DNA of 64,000 bases. Origin: Streptomyces sp. NRRL F-2580. Lineage in GTDB: Bacteria; Actinomycetota; Actinomycetes; Streptomycetales; Streptomycetaceae. This document shows, piece after piece, positions 8,400-17,008 of the stretch. Numbering within the stretch: position 1 is the first letter of the stretch; the number at the start of each line of letters is the position of its first letter. Made by a program: the position numbers and the translations under genes. The stretch lies in the NCBI RefSeq assembly GCF_000720115.1, contig NZ_JOIR01000035.1, forward strand, positions 62,001 to 126,000, read 5' to 3'. The notes beneath the pieces were generated by a model. The model worked only from the letters and a program-made list of their open reading frames with translations, did not search any database and was not told the DNA's origin.

Positions 8400-8843
8400 G
8401 CGGACGATGGTCCGGTGCGCTGCCGAGGTGACGTCCGTTGTCCAGCCCACCATGGAGCCTGACGTGGCAGGGCCCCGGGCCCACTGGCCGAATACACGAC
8501 CGACGCCCGTCACGCGCCGGCAAAGGCTATCGGTGCCAGGTTCGGGATGGGCGGTGAGGAGGCCATCCTCGAGTGGCTCTGTTCCCCCCTTGGAGCCGAT
8601 GCTCGCCCAGGCCGCCGAGTGCGTCACCGGCTCCGGCGTCCTGGCGACCGGCCTTGCGGCGGAGCAGAAGTTATGGACAGGGTTTTGGTCTGTCCGTCGT
8701 CCGAGTCTGGTCTGTCCGCTGACAGCGTCCTTGCGCGCAGAGGGCGGGTGAGGTGGACGGGAGCGCGGGCGGGGCGAACACCCGCCTCGGCCGCGGACTG
8801 GTGGGGGCCGCGACCGGTTCACCGGCCGAGGTCCCCTACTGCG
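8400..8843. other. Stretch without a supported gene
   Basis: About 440 bp upstream of the decayed gene and downstream of the I36-like gene. Open frames are low-quality on both strands. No repeat, hairpin or promoter was recognised with confidence. Confidence 0.4.
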
Positions 8844-9239
8844 TTACGTCATCAGCACATTGGGGTGCACACCACCCATGCAGACGGCCCCGCCTACGCC
8901 GAAGCTGCGGCCCGCGTTACTGCTGAACTTGCCGGGGCCGATCGTGCCGACCAGTTTCCACCCGGACAACTCGTACTCCCATATGGCTGCGTTGACCGGC
9001 AGGTTATTCACATACGACGCCACGGAATACATGAAGTACGGCTGGGATCCAAGGCCGTAACAGGCCTTAGTGCTGGTCGAGGTCAGCCGGAGGTCGTGGT
9101 AGTCGGGGGCGTTGTACAGGCATAGCTTTCCGGACGGGCAGCCGCCGACCGCGGCCGCCGGCGTTGTGGTGGAGGCGAGACCGCCGACAGTCATCGCGAG
9201 CGCGCTCATCGCGAGAGTAACCTTACGAACCCATGTCAT
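8844..9239 (-). CDS. Secreted peptidase inhibitor family I36-like protein
   Basis: ATG at 9239 follows GAAGGGCTCAAG. The 131-residue product has a Sec signal peptide (VRKVTLAMSALAMTVGGLA, cleavage near AAA-VGG) and a mature part of about 98 residues with four cysteines: GGCPSGKLCLY, KACYG and GAVCMGG. CPxGxxCLY near the mature N-terminus is the hallmark of the Streptomyces I36/SMI-like inhibitor family of small beta-rich secreted proteins. Its target is unknown. The frame is open further upstream, but the signal peptide and binding site fix the start. Confidence 0.75.
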   Translation of the reverse strand: MTWVRKVTLAMSALAMTVGGLASTTTPAAAVGGCPSGKLCLYNAPDYHDLRLTSTSTKACYGLGSQPYFMYSVASYVNNLPVNAAIWEYELSGWKLVGTIGPGKFSSNAGRSFGVGGAVCMGGVHPNVLMT

Positions 9240-9386
9240 CTTGAGCCCTTCGTTGACGCAGGGTGCTTCCCGAGGTGCTGCAGAAGCATAAAATTTGTCC
9301 GAACCTGGAAACCAGCGCCTGTCCAGTCCGGCCGAAAACATGTCCCCCGTCCACATCTTGCGGCTTGTTTCCGTACGTGCGGACTA

Positions 9387-10038
9387 GGCAGTGTCTGATG
9401 GCTCTTGCCCGGGTGGTGGATCTCTCGCTGTTCCGGGCAGGTGTTGGTGATGGTGCGTCGGCATGAACTGACGAATGCTCAGTGGGATCGCATAGCTCCG
9501 CTGCTGGTCGGCGGATGGCACCTGGTCGAGGATCCTGCGAGCGTTGCAGGCCGGAGCCGATTCCACCGCCCCGGACGCGGACGGGTCGTGGGCGGTCAAT
9601 GTCGACTCCACCTCCTGCCGGGCCCGTCAGCACGCGGCCGGAGCCCGCCACGCGCCCCCGGCCGACCACCCCGAAAAAGGGGTGGCACCCGTGTGGATCC
9701 AGATGGCCGTGAGGCCCTGGGACGCTCCCGGGGCGGGCTGACCAGCAAGGTCCATCTGCTGGCGGACGACCGCTGCCGGCCCCTGGTCTGGCTGACCTCG
9801 CCCGGCCAGCGCGGCGAAAGCGCCGCAGGCGCGGCCGGGCCGGCGGTCGCCCGCCGGCCTTCGACCAAGAGCAGTACCGCCGCCGCAACACCGTCGAACG
9901 CTGCATCGGGAAGCTGAAACAGCACCGGGCCGTCGCGACTCGGTACGACGAACCGACTACATCTTCAACGGCACCCCGGCCACAGCCGCCATCGTGATCT
10001 GGCTCCGTGACCTCATCAAAGAGCCATCAGTCACTGCC
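9387..10038 (+). mobile_element. Decayed IS5-family insertion sequence
   Basis: The ends 9387-9406 and 10019-10038 are inverted repeats matching at 19 of 20 positions. TA lies just outside both ends (9385-9386, 10039-10040), a likely 2-bp target duplication as in the IS427 group. The element is only 652 bp and its transposase is broken, so it has lost internal sequence. Confidence 0.8.
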
Positions 10039-10043
10039 TACTG
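9450..10043 (+). pseudogene. IS5-family transposase, frameshifted and internally deleted
   Basis: ATG at 9450 reads MVRRHELTNAQWDRIAPLL, the usual N-terminus of these transposases. The first catalytic block appears in another frame as NVDSTSCRARQHAAGARH. EALGRSRGGLTSKVHLLADD and YRRRNTVERCIGKLKQ appear in a third, and TPATAAIVIWLRDLIKEP ends it. The block with the second aspartate is deleted. It cannot encode an active DDE transposase. Confidence 0.75.
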
Positions 10044-10278
10044 ATCTCGTGTCGGCCCCGGCGTGCCCAGGTCAACGGGCCGGGCGTGCGTGATCTCCGG
10101 TTCCAGCCATGAAGCGGATGCTAGGCAGGGCCCTCGGCGGGAAAGCCGCTGGCTCCCGGGCTTGGCCGAGGATTTCGACGGCGTGGCTCAGGACGGACAG
10201 CTGCTGGAGCGGGGAGGATCGTGATCCTCTCAATTCGCCTCAGGGCAAGGAACTGCTGCCGCGACAAGCCCTCGCTGG

Positions 10279-10755
10279 TCAGGCGTGCTCGTCCGATGGC
10301 GGCTGGGCAGGCTGGACCGACCAGCCTGGTGGCTCGTCGTTGTCTGAGTCCTCGTCGCGCTCCGCGTCGGCGGATGTCGCATGGATCTTGCCCGACGCGT
10401 GGTGGACCGGCGCGTATACGGCGTAGAGCTGCAGGGTCTCGTCACCGATGTTGGTGACGTTGTGCCACGTGCCGGCGGGCACGAAGATCGCCCAGCCATC
10501 CTCGACCTCCCGGTCGAAGTCGAGTCGATCCTTCGTGCGGCCCATCTGGACGCGGCCTCGGCCCGCGTCGAGTCGTAGGAATTGGTCAGTCTCCGGGTGG
10601 GCCTCCAAGCCGATGTCCTTACCCACCGGGATCGACATGAGGGTCAACTGGAGGTACTTCCCGGACCAGGCGACCGCGCGATAGTTCGTGTTCTCGAGTG
10701 TCGCCTTCTCGAGGTCGAAGCTTTGAGGTTCCGGCCCGATGTCCTTGATGGTCAT
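10279..10755 (-). CDS. Cupin-domain protein
   Basis: ATG at 10755 follows GGGAGAGAAAT. The 158-residue product has a single cupin barrel: motif 1 runs around VGKDIGLEAHPETDQFLRLDAG (G...H-x-x-x-x-x-F with E) and motif 2 is PAGTWHNVTNIG with its histidine. This matches the mannose-6-phosphate isomerase-like cupins common in bacteria, which bind a metal and often a sugar or small ligand. The acidic C-terminal tail (DAERDEDSDNDEPPG) is unusual. It is intact although surrounded by IS debris. The function is not deducible. Confidence 0.8.
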   Translation of the reverse strand: MTIKDIGPEPQSFDLEKATLENTNYRAVAWSGKYLQLTLMSIPVGKDIGLEAHPETDQFLRLDAGRGRVQMGRTKDRLDFDREVEDGWAIFVPAGTWHNVTNIGDETLQLYAVYAPVHHASGKIHATSADAERDEDSDNDEPPGWSVQPAQPPSDEHA

Positions 10756-10860
10756 ATTTCTCTCCCGGTCAACGAAGGCGGTACGCGTTCGCGTTCTTGC
10801 CCCAGCCCACGTCAGCGTTCTCAGAGCCCTGGGCTCTTCTGGCCACAAACACGCGAGCCG

Positions 10861-11130
10861 CTACCGCACAAGCGGCCGCGACCCTTTGCCACATTCCTCC
10901 GTGCGTCCGGTCGTGTAGTCGACCGGGTTCGTGCAGTCGATGACAGTCTCGCCAGCCAAGCGCCGACGCGACACCGCCATGATCGAGTGCCTGTCCGCGC
11001 ACTCCAGCACGATCCGCGACCGCCGAGCCAGAACCTGGGCCGTTGTACGACGACACACGCAGCCCTCCGGCACAGCCCGCTGGGCATCGGTTACCGACAA
11101 CGGCGGAATCTTCGGACCAGGACGACTCAC
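10861..11130 (-). pseudogene. IS630-family transposase N-terminus joined to an oxidoreductase scrap
   Basis: From GTG 11130 the frame reads MSRPGPKIPPLSVTD, then RRTTAQVLARRSRIVLECA and HSIMAVSRR, the helix-turn-helix N-terminus of IS630 transposases. Just after the second helix it changes to LAGETVIDCTNPVDYTTG, which resembles the TVIDATNP segment of NADPH-dependent F420 reductase-like proteins. The stop follows soon after. I infer a deletion that fused two unrelated relics; neither is functional. Confidence 0.55.
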
Positions 11131-11536
11131 GCCGAACTAACGCCAAACCTCAGATTCCGGTTACTAGTAGAGCTTGGTGAGATTCTGCGGCAGTCGACGC
11201 GCTCGGGGCGGGCCCGCTCCGAGCATGCCGACAGCACGTCGCTGGCTCCCGCCAGGCCGGAGGATTTCCAGCGGCGAGCCCCTCGCGCTGATCGCATACA
11301 TCGCGATGAGCCCCTGATTTCGTGTGGCTACGGCCAAGGGGGCGCGTAGCACTGAACAGCTACGCGAAGCTGCGCTCGCGCTGTTGAGGGGCGACGAAGT
11401 CGGCGTGCGCCGGATCGGCCCAGGAGCCTAAGAGCCGTCCCGTAACTGCTGCTTGCCACAGGCGCTGCGCCTTTCCCCGTGCTGGGTTCCGGTGAGCGCG
11501 GGGACGTTGTCAGTGGGCGAGGGCACACTGACTTGC
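11131..11536. other. Stretch without a supported gene
   Basis: About 400 bp of IS debris. A short plus-strand frame ending at 11431 (EQLREAALALLRGDEVGV) looks like coding sequence but has no start and no recognised family. Nothing else is supported. Confidence 0.35.
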
Positions 11537-11956
11537 ATGATCACCTCTGCATCCACCGCAGACGATGCCTCCGGCCCCTCCCTTGTCTGGGTGGAGTCGA
11601 TGGGCGGCCTTCTGATCGTCGTCCCCGTCTCCGCCCTGGCCTCCTGGGGCGGGTGTACGGAGGGTGGTCTCATGGCGGGAGACACCACCGCCCCAGACGA
11701 CTACGACCGGGCCTGCGCGGTGGACGATCTGGCCGGTGTGATCCCCATCGACGAAAACGGACGCAGGCACTGGTGCTGGCGGACGAGCCGGCGACCAGCT
11801 GCTATCTGCCCCAGTACCGGGCGTTCCTGCGGTGGCGCTCCGCCGAAACCGAGGCCGGACTGAGAGCCGCGGCAGACACTGTCGTCGCAGACCCGGCCAC
11901 GGTGTAGGAGGAGTGCGGCACCTGGGTAGCCTCCGTCGGCGATCACTGCGGTGTTC
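11537..11956 (+). pseudogene. Immunity protein 21 (Imm21)-like gene, frameshift plus nonsense
   Basis: ATG at 11537 opens a frame with LVWVESMGGLLIVVP, WGGCT and YDRACAVDDLAGVIPID. Near 11760 the reading shifts to QALVLADEPATSCYLPQYR and FLRWRSAETEAGL. This frame stops at TAG 11905-11907, after which EECGTWVAS continues in frame. The order WxESxGGPLxxxP...YDRACAVDDxxGVIPV...ALVLGDEP is that of Imm21, which protects against secreted polymorphic toxins. The TAG stands where I would expect a tryptophan. It lies beside an HNH nuclease fragment, possibly the remains of a toxin-immunity pair. Confidence 0.6.
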
Positions 11957-12024
11957 CCGACGGCGGCCTTCGCCCCGGAAAACTTGGTCCCGGTGGCCAG
12001 AAGCCGGCAGATGTGGTCCACGAG

Positions 12025-12297
12025 CGGAGCCGGCCGCTATCTGGGGTGCCTCGACGGCTTCGGCCGGGATGACCTCCTTGCGGGTGTTGCACACGTCGGT
12101 CCCGTTGAGCCCCTTGTTCCAGTTCTTGCAGAGGGTCTGGCTGTAGCCCTGGCAGTGCCCGGCGACGACGAGGATCCGGTCGAACCGGGCGGCATCTTCT
12201 GGGCGAGCTGGACCAGCCGGGCCACGAGCTGGCGGCTGTGAATGGGTGGGGTGGTGGCAGCGGTCTGGTTGTCAGCGTGTGACCGGGGGTCGGGCAT
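12025..12297 (-). pseudogene. Second HNH nuclease (GmrSD_C/DUF1524-like) fragment
   Basis: From ATG 12297 the frame reads QLVARLVQLAQKMPPG. It then shifts to FDRILVVAGHCQGYSQT and LCKNWNKGLNGTDVCNTRKE, followed by VIPAEAVEAPQIAAG. The CNTRxEVxxAEAV block is the same as in the secreted HNH gene at 4636. The catalytic DIDHxVPL half is absent, so it is a frameshifted N-terminal piece ending against the Imm21 relic. Confidence 0.6.
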
Positions 12298-12449
12298 GGC
12301 AACTTCCGTAACTGGCTCGGCTGACGGCCCACACTCTGACCGCACTCGAACGGACAGGGCGCGATCATCCGACCAGGAGGTGCTGCGCTGGGCGTTCACT
12401 AGGCTGGGCGGTTGGCGTGGCTAACGACAGATTGATGGGCGCCCGGCTG

Positions 12450-12590
12450 TAGGCGAAGGCCGAAGCGGCCGAGCGGGAGCCGGCTTCCACCTGTGCGGCC
12501 CGCTCCAGCCCGCCGTCGCCCGCGTCCTGGACGCCACCGGCACCACCGTCCATCTCGGCCTGTCACCCCAGCCGGCCGAGCGGTGCCGCG
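12450..12590 (+). pseudogene. STAS-domain (anti-sigma factor antagonist) C-terminal scrap
   Basis: One frame reads FHLCGPLQPAVARVLDATG then TTVHLGLSPQPA, which fits the last strand and helix of Streptomyces anti-anti-sigma (STAS) proteins. The upstream part with the phosphorylated serine is not readable in any one frame. It is a short relic. Confidence 0.4.
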
Positions 12591-12746
12591 GGCAGGGGGA
12601 AGAGCGCGGGTGCGCCGTAGCCTGCGAAAGTACCTGTCAGTCCCGTAGTGCGGTAACCGGCCGGGTGGTTGCGCGTCAAACGGGATATGGCCACGAGGGT
12701 GCGGCCGGCCCCGGCCACCGGCGGACAGCGGGAACACGGAGAAAGG

Positions 12747-12842
12747 GTTCTCCGCCCCGACCTGCCGCCGATCTACGCCGCTCTCGTCCGGGAGTGACAG
12801 GCCGCCGGTCGGCTCCTCCCGGGCCGGAATGACGAACGAGCC
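12747..12842 (+). pseudogene. Fragment of a small Streptomyces hypothetical protein, internal TGA
   Basis: The frame VLRPDLPPIYAALVRE meets TGA at 12795-12797 and continues QAAGRLLPGR. I recall a Streptomyces hypothetical family with DLPPIYAALVREWQAAGR, so the TGA appears to replace TGG. No start or rest of the gene is visible. Confidence 0.35.
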
Positions 12843-13065
12843 GCCCGGCCACCGGCCCGACCACGGCAGGTCAGTGCACTACAACACCTCGCCGGGGCTG
12901 TGTGCTGAGCTCCTGGCGCACGTCCAGGCAGCGCGGCCGGACACCGGGCTGCCCGGATCCCGTGCCGTACAGTCCGATGCCGCGGCTGCTCACCGTCCGC
13001 AACGGATCTCACCGAAACCGGCGGTGCCGCCGGTACGGCCGAAAGATCCGACCCAATACCGGGAA

Positions 13066-14184
13066 TCAGGCCGCGACGAGCTCCTGCTCGCGGTCCGGCG
13101 TTTTGACCTTGGGCTTCTTGTTCGGCAGCGAGAGCCGGAAGACCTTGTGCCACGCGGAGAACACCTGCTTGGGCAGCGGCCCGGTGACGTACTCCAGCTC
13201 GTACTTCTCGAACAGCGCTTGCACCTTCACCGCGACCTCGGCGTACCGGTTGCTCGGCAGGTCCGGGAACAGGTGGTGCTCGATCTGGTGCGACAGGTTG
13301 CCGGTCATGAAGTGCATGGCCCTGCTGCCGCTGATGTTCGCCGAGCCCATCATCTGGCGCAGGTACCACTGGCCGCGCGTCTCGCCCTTGATCGACCGGC
13401 GCTCGAAGACCTGTACGCCCTCGGGGAAGTGCCCGCACATGATCACCGAGTGGGACCAGATGTTGCGGACCAGGTTCGCGGTGAACGTGGCGGCGAGCGT
13501 GGTGAGGAACGACGGGCCCGACAGCAGCGGGTGGATCACGTAGTCCTTGAGCACCTGCTTGCGGATCTTGCGGCCCACGGCCTTGGCCCGCGCCCGGAAC
13601 TCCGGGTTCTTGCGGCGGCGCTTGTGCAGGTTCTTGCCGAGCTCCAGGTCGTACGCGGCGATGCCGTACTCGAAGAAGCAGGCGTTGAGGAAGTTCCAGA
13701 GCGGCTGGCCGAGGTGGAAGGGGTGCCACTTCTGGTCCTCGTCGACGCGCATGATGCCGTAGCCGAGGTCGTTGTCCTTGCCGATCACGTTGGTGTACGT
13801 GTGGTGCAGCTCGTTGTGCGAGTGCTTCCACTGCTCGGACGGCGAGACGTGATCCCACTCCCAGGTGGTGGAGTGAATCTTCGGGTCCCGCATCCAGTCC
13901 CACTGGCCGTGCAGGATGTTGTGGCCGATCTCCATGTTGTCCATGATCTTCGCCACGGACAGCCCGGCGGTGCCGAGCAGCCACGCGGGCGGGAAGATCG
14001 AGAACAGCAGCACACCCCTGCTGACCAGCTCGAGCTTGCGCTGCGCCGAGATGACCTTACGGATGTAGGCGGCGTCTTTCTCGCCGCGGCCGGCGATCAC
14101 CTCGTCGCGGATCGCGTCCAGCTCCCGGCCCAGCTCCTCGATCTGTTCCGCGGTCAGGTGGGCGGTGGGGTCAATGGCGGTCAA
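13066..14184 (-). CDS. Membrane fatty-acid desaturase
   Basis: TTG at 14184 follows AGGAG and starts 8 bp after the reductase stop, so the two genes form an operon. The product is 372 residues. The three histidine boxes that bind the di-iron centre are present: H88-x3-H92 (GHNILH), HSHNELHH at 121-128 and HQIEHH near 315. Hydrophobic segments lie between boxes 1 and 2 and around residue 235. The HQIEHHLFP third box is typical of acyl-lipid or acyl-CoA desaturases. The pair resembles mycobacterial DesA3 with its oxidoreductase Rv3230c. It should introduce a double bond into a membrane fatty acid with electrons from the neighbouring reductase. Confidence 0.9.
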   Translation of the reverse strand: MTAIDPTAHLTAEQIEELGRELDAIRDEVIAGRGEKDAAYIRKVISAQRKLELVSRGVLLFSIFPPAWLLGTAGLSVAKIMDNMEIGHNILHGQWDWMRDPKIHSTTWEWDHVSPSEQWKHSHNELHHTYTNVIGKDNDLGYGIMRVDEDQKWHPFHLGQPLWNFLNACFFEYGIAAYDLELGKNLHKRRRKNPEFRARAKAVGRKIRKQVLKDYVIHPLLSGPSFLTTLAATFTANLVRNIWSHSVIMCGHFPEGVQVFERRSIKGETRGQWYLRQMMGSANISGSRAMHFMTGNLSHQIEHHLFPDLPSNRYAEVAVKVQALFEKYELEYVTGPLPKQVFSAWHKVFRLSLPNKKPKVKTPDREQELVAA

Positions 14185-14191
14185 GGTGCTC

Positions 14192-15247
14192 CTACCGTTC
14201 GATGTCGCAGGGGCCCGCCGCGGCGGACACACAGGTCTGGATGAGGACGCCCGGCTCGGCCTCGGTGATCTCGCCGGTGCGCAGGTCGCGGACGGCGCCC
14301 GCCTTGAGCGGCGTGATGCAGCCGAAGCAGATGCCCATGCGGCACCCGGAGGGCATGAGCACGCCGGCCTCCTCGCCGATGTCCAGCAACGGCGTGGCGC
14401 CGTCCGCGTCGACGGTCTTGCCGGTGGCGCTGAACGTGACCTCGCCGCCGTCGCCGGCGACGACGATGCCGGGGCGGAAGCGTTCGGTGTGCAGACGCTC
14501 TTTGACGCCGTGCTCGGTCCAGTGCTCTTCGGCGGCGTCGAGCAGGCCCGCGGGCCCGCAAGCCCAGGTCTCGCGCTCGGCCCAGTCGGGCACGAGTTCG
14601 TCGAGACGGGCGATGTCGAGCATGCCGTCCGTGTCGGTGTGCACCTCGGTGAGCCGCAGCTTCTTGTCCGCGACCAGGTCGTGCAGTTCGTTACGGAAGA
14701 TCACGTCCTGCGGCTGTGGCGCGCAATGGACCATGACGACGTCGTCGAACTCGGTGTCGCGCAGCATGCCCATCACGGGCGTGATGCCGCTGCCGGCCGT
14801 CAGGTAGAGCACCTTGACGGGCTTGGCCTGCGGCAGCACGAAGTCACCGGTCGGCTGGTCGAGCTGGATCAGCGTGCCCGGTTTCGCCCTGCGGACCAGG
14901 TGGTTGCTGACCTTGCCGTCTGGGATCGCCTTCACGGTGATCGTGACGCGGCCGTCCTGGCGGTTTGTCGGCGAGGTGAGGGAGTAGGCACGCCACAGGC
15001 GCACCCCGTCGACGTCGACCCCGATCCGCACGTACTGACCGGCTGTGTGGCCGCGCCAGCCCCGTCCCGGCCTGATCACGATGGTCGCGGCGTCACCCGT
15101 CTCGGGGTGCACGGCCTCGATGCGCCCACGCAGGTCAGCGCCCGCACGCAGCGGGCTGACCAGGTCGAGGTAGTCCGACGGCAGTAGCGGCGTCGTGACT
15201 ATCTCCAGCAGTTTCCACGCCCTGCTGCGGAGGGCTGTACTCGTCAT
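14192..15247 (-). CDS. Flavodoxin/ferredoxin-type reductase, electron donor of the desaturase
   Basis: ATG at 15247; 351 residues. The N-terminal half is an FAD domain (RLWRAYSLTSP, the RxYS motif), followed by an NAD(P) domain (LYLTAGSGITPVMGMLR) and WACGPAGLLD. The C-terminus is a plant-type 2Fe-2S ferredoxin: C302, C307 and C310 in CRMGICFGC plus C339 in IQTC. This is the architecture of the Rv3230c-type partner of fatty-acid desaturases. It passes electrons from NADPH through FAD and the cluster to the di-iron enzyme. It is the first gene of the operon and diverges from the PucR-type regulator. Confidence 0.9.
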   Translation of the reverse strand: MTSTALRSRAWKLLEIVTTPLLPSDYLDLVSPLRAGADLRGRIEAVHPETGDAATIVIRPGRGWRGHTAGQYVRIGVDVDGVRLWRAYSLTSPTNRQDGRVTITVKAIPDGKVSNHLVRRAKPGTLIQLDQPTGDFVLPQAKPVKVLYLTAGSGITPVMGMLRDTEFDDVVMVHCAPQPQDVIFRNELHDLVADKKLRLTEVHTDTDGMLDIARLDELVPDWAERETWACGPAGLLDAAEEHWTEHGVKERLHTERFRPGIVVAGDGGEVTFSATGKTVDADGATPLLDIGEEAGVLMPSGCRMGICFGCITPLKAGAVRDLRTGEITEAEPGVLIQTCVSAAAGPCDIER

Positions 15248-15278
15248 GACTCCAGCTTGCTGCGCCGCAAGGCGTAAA

Positions 15279-15330
15279 GTCCTGACCGCAGGACGTAAAT
15301 CTGGTCGGCTGAATTGTTCGCAGGGAACAA
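15279..15330. promoter_or_regulatory. Two inverted repeats in the desaturase/regulator intergenic region
   Basis: GTCCTG-ACCG-CAGGAC (15279-15294) and TTGTTC-GCAGG-GAACAA (15314-15330) are perfect inverted repeats inside the 87-bp gap between the divergent genes. CGTAAA occurs just before and just after the first one. Position and symmetry suggest operators, most simply for the regulator encoded next door; this is inference. Confidence 0.5.
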
Positions 15331-15334
15331 AAAC

Positions 15335-16474
15335 ATGAGCCATGCAATCCAGAGGGCCAGCGAGCTGGCCCTGGATGAGAAGACGGTCACCGCACTGCGG
15401 GCCGCGCTGAAGACCACCGCCGACGAGGTCGTCCAGGCGATCATCGACGAGGTCCCTCCCTACGCCAACGCCCTTTCAGGCCACATGGGCGCCACCATCC
15501 GCCGAGCCGTCCGTACTGCCCTGGGGCACTACCTGGACCTCGCGAGCGGGAACGCTACAGGCGGCGACGCCGGTGACGCAGCCTACGAGCTGGGCCGCGG
15601 CGAGGTGCGCGACGGCCGTTCGATGGACGCCCTGCTCAGCGCCTACCGCGTCGGCGCCCGCGTGGCCTGGCGATGCCTGGCAGCGGGTGCCGTACCCGTA
15701 GGTCTACCCGCCGCCGAGGTCGCCAAGTTCGCCGAGCTGACCTTCGCCTACATCGACGAGCTCTCTGCCGCGAGCGCCGCGGGCCACGCCGACGAACTGG
15801 CCGCCCGGGGCAGGGCCCACGAGCGCCACCTGGAACACCTGGCCCGGGACCTCCTCGCCGGCGCGAGCCCGGACGTGCTGCTGGCCTCTGTTCAACGGGC
15901 CGGGTGGCAGCCTCCGGTTTCGCTGACCGCAGTCCTGCTGCCCGCCGCCCAGGCCCGGCCTGCCTACCGCGCGCTCGACCCGAGCACCCTCGTCCTCGAC
16001 GATCTGCCGGACGCCACCGGTGTGCTGCTCGTCCCCGATGCCGACCGATCACATCTCTTGCGGCAGCTGACCGACCGCACCGCCGTGGTCGGCCCGGCCC
16101 GGCCATGGACTCGTGCGTCCGCCTCGTACGCACGAGCCGTACGCGCGCGCTCCCTCTCCTCTGATATTCGCGACACAGAGGACCACCTGCCCGAGCTGGT
16201 GCTGAGCGCGGACGCGGACGCGTTCGCAGACCTGCGTGCCCGAGCCCTCGCACCGTTGCGGACCTTGCCTGTCGCGACCGCACGGCGGCTGGAGGAGACG
16301 TTGCGAGCGTGGCTGCTGCACCAGGGCAGGCGGGACGAGGTGGCGGCGGCGTTGTTCGTCCATCCCCAGACAGTCCGGTACCGGATGTCGCAGCTGCGGG
16401 AGCTGTTTCCGGATCTCGCATCGCCACACCGGGTCCTTGAACTGACGCTGGCGGTCGGTCTTCGGGTCAGCTGA
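15335..16474 (+). CDS. PucR-family transcriptional regulator
   Basis: ATG at 15335 follows AGGGA at 15322-15326. The product is 379 residues. The N-terminal two thirds are helical (a region with YELGRGEVRDGRSMDALL and YRVGARVAWRCL, as in RsbRD-N/PucR-like sensors). The C-terminus has the PucR helix-turn-helix: ATARRLEETLRAWL, then VAAALFVHPQTVRYRMSQL and RELFPD. It diverges from the desaturase operon with an 87-bp gap, so it probably senses a lipid or redox signal and controls that operon and itself. Confidence 0.8.
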   Translation: MSHAIQRASELALDEKTVTALRAALKTTADEVVQAIIDEVPPYANALSGHMGATIRRAVRTALGHYLDLASGNATGGDAGDAAYELGRGEVRDGRSMDALLSAYRVGARVAWRCLAAGAVPVGLPAAEVAKFAELTFAYIDELSAASAAGHADELAARGRAHERHLEHLARDLLAGASPDVLLASVQRAGWQPPVSLTAVLLPAAQARPAYRALDPSTLVLDDLPDATGVLLVPDADRSHLLRQLTDRTAVVGPARPWTRASASYARAVRARSLSSDIRDTEDHLPELVLSADADAFADLRARALAPLRTLPVATARRLEETLRAWLLHQGRRDEVAAALFVHPQTVRYRMSQLRELFPDLASPHRVLELTLAVGLRVS

Positions 16475-16562
16475 CGCGTACTTCGACCGTCCACGGCCGC
16501 GTCCGCGCCACGCGGGTGAATCCTAGGGTTCGGTGCGCTCGTCGTTTGAGGTGTAGGGCCGT

Positions 16563-16590
16563 AGGTAGGCCCACTGAACTGGGCCTACCT
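16563..16590. terminator. Hairpin between convergent genes
   Basis: AGGTAGGCCCA and TGGGCCTACCT form a perfect 11-bp stem around CTGAAC. It touches the stop codon of the minus-strand bL12-like gene and lies 89 bp after the regulator, so it may end both transcripts. Confidence 0.65.
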
Positions 16591-16922
16591 CAGATCGCCG
16601 CGGGTGGGGAACTCGCCCAGCAGATCTCGAGGAACCACGTTTCCGTGTGCCGCGCCGAGTTGACGGGGAAGGCTCCCCGCCTGACGGTGCGGCCGCAGCA
16701 ATCGCAGAGCAGCGCGGTGCGGGCGCCTGCGTCCTCAAGGATCCGAGCCGTCTCGTCAGCGGCTTCGAGCCATCCGGCTGTCGTGATCTCTACAGGTGCG
16801 CTGGCGAGTAGACGGTTGCTGTTCCAGAGACTGAGGCCGGTGACCGTCCGTATGGCACGGACTGCCTCCATTTTCCGGTCTCCTGCTTCTGTCAGCAGCA
16901 CACGGAATCCTGGCTCTTCCAC
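16590..16922 (-). CDS. Orphan ribosomal-protein bL12 C-terminal-domain-like protein
   Basis: GTG at 16922 is preceded by GGGGAGGGTGT. The 110-residue product begins EEPGFRVLLTEAGDRKMEAV and continues RAIRTVTGLSLWNSNRLL, then APVEITTAGWLEAADETA and RILEDAGA. The order IxVIxxIRxxTGLxLxxAKxLVxxAP...LExAGA is the fold pattern of the L7/L12 C-terminal domain, here without the dimerisation domain. A short cysteine-bearing tail (LLCDCCGRTVRRG) follows. Such orphan proteins are known in Streptomyces without an assigned role. Confidence 0.6.
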   Translation of the reverse strand: MEEPGFRVLLTEAGDRKMEAVRAIRTVTGLSLWNSNRLLASAPVEITTAGWLEAADETARILEDAGARTALLCDCCGRTVRRGAFPVNSARHTETWFLEICWASSPPAAI

Positions 16923-17008
16923 ACACCCTCCCCGGCCGTCCACGAGCTGTCCGGTAAGTGAACCATCACCGCAGCCGTTGAGTGTTGTGGACGATAGGCC
17001 CAGCCGGG

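Noticed and set aside
6558..8822. A 754-codon open frame on the minus strand
   Set aside because: It runs antisense to the dioxygenase and joins unrelated pieces; family signal appears only in the short stretch upstream of 8399.
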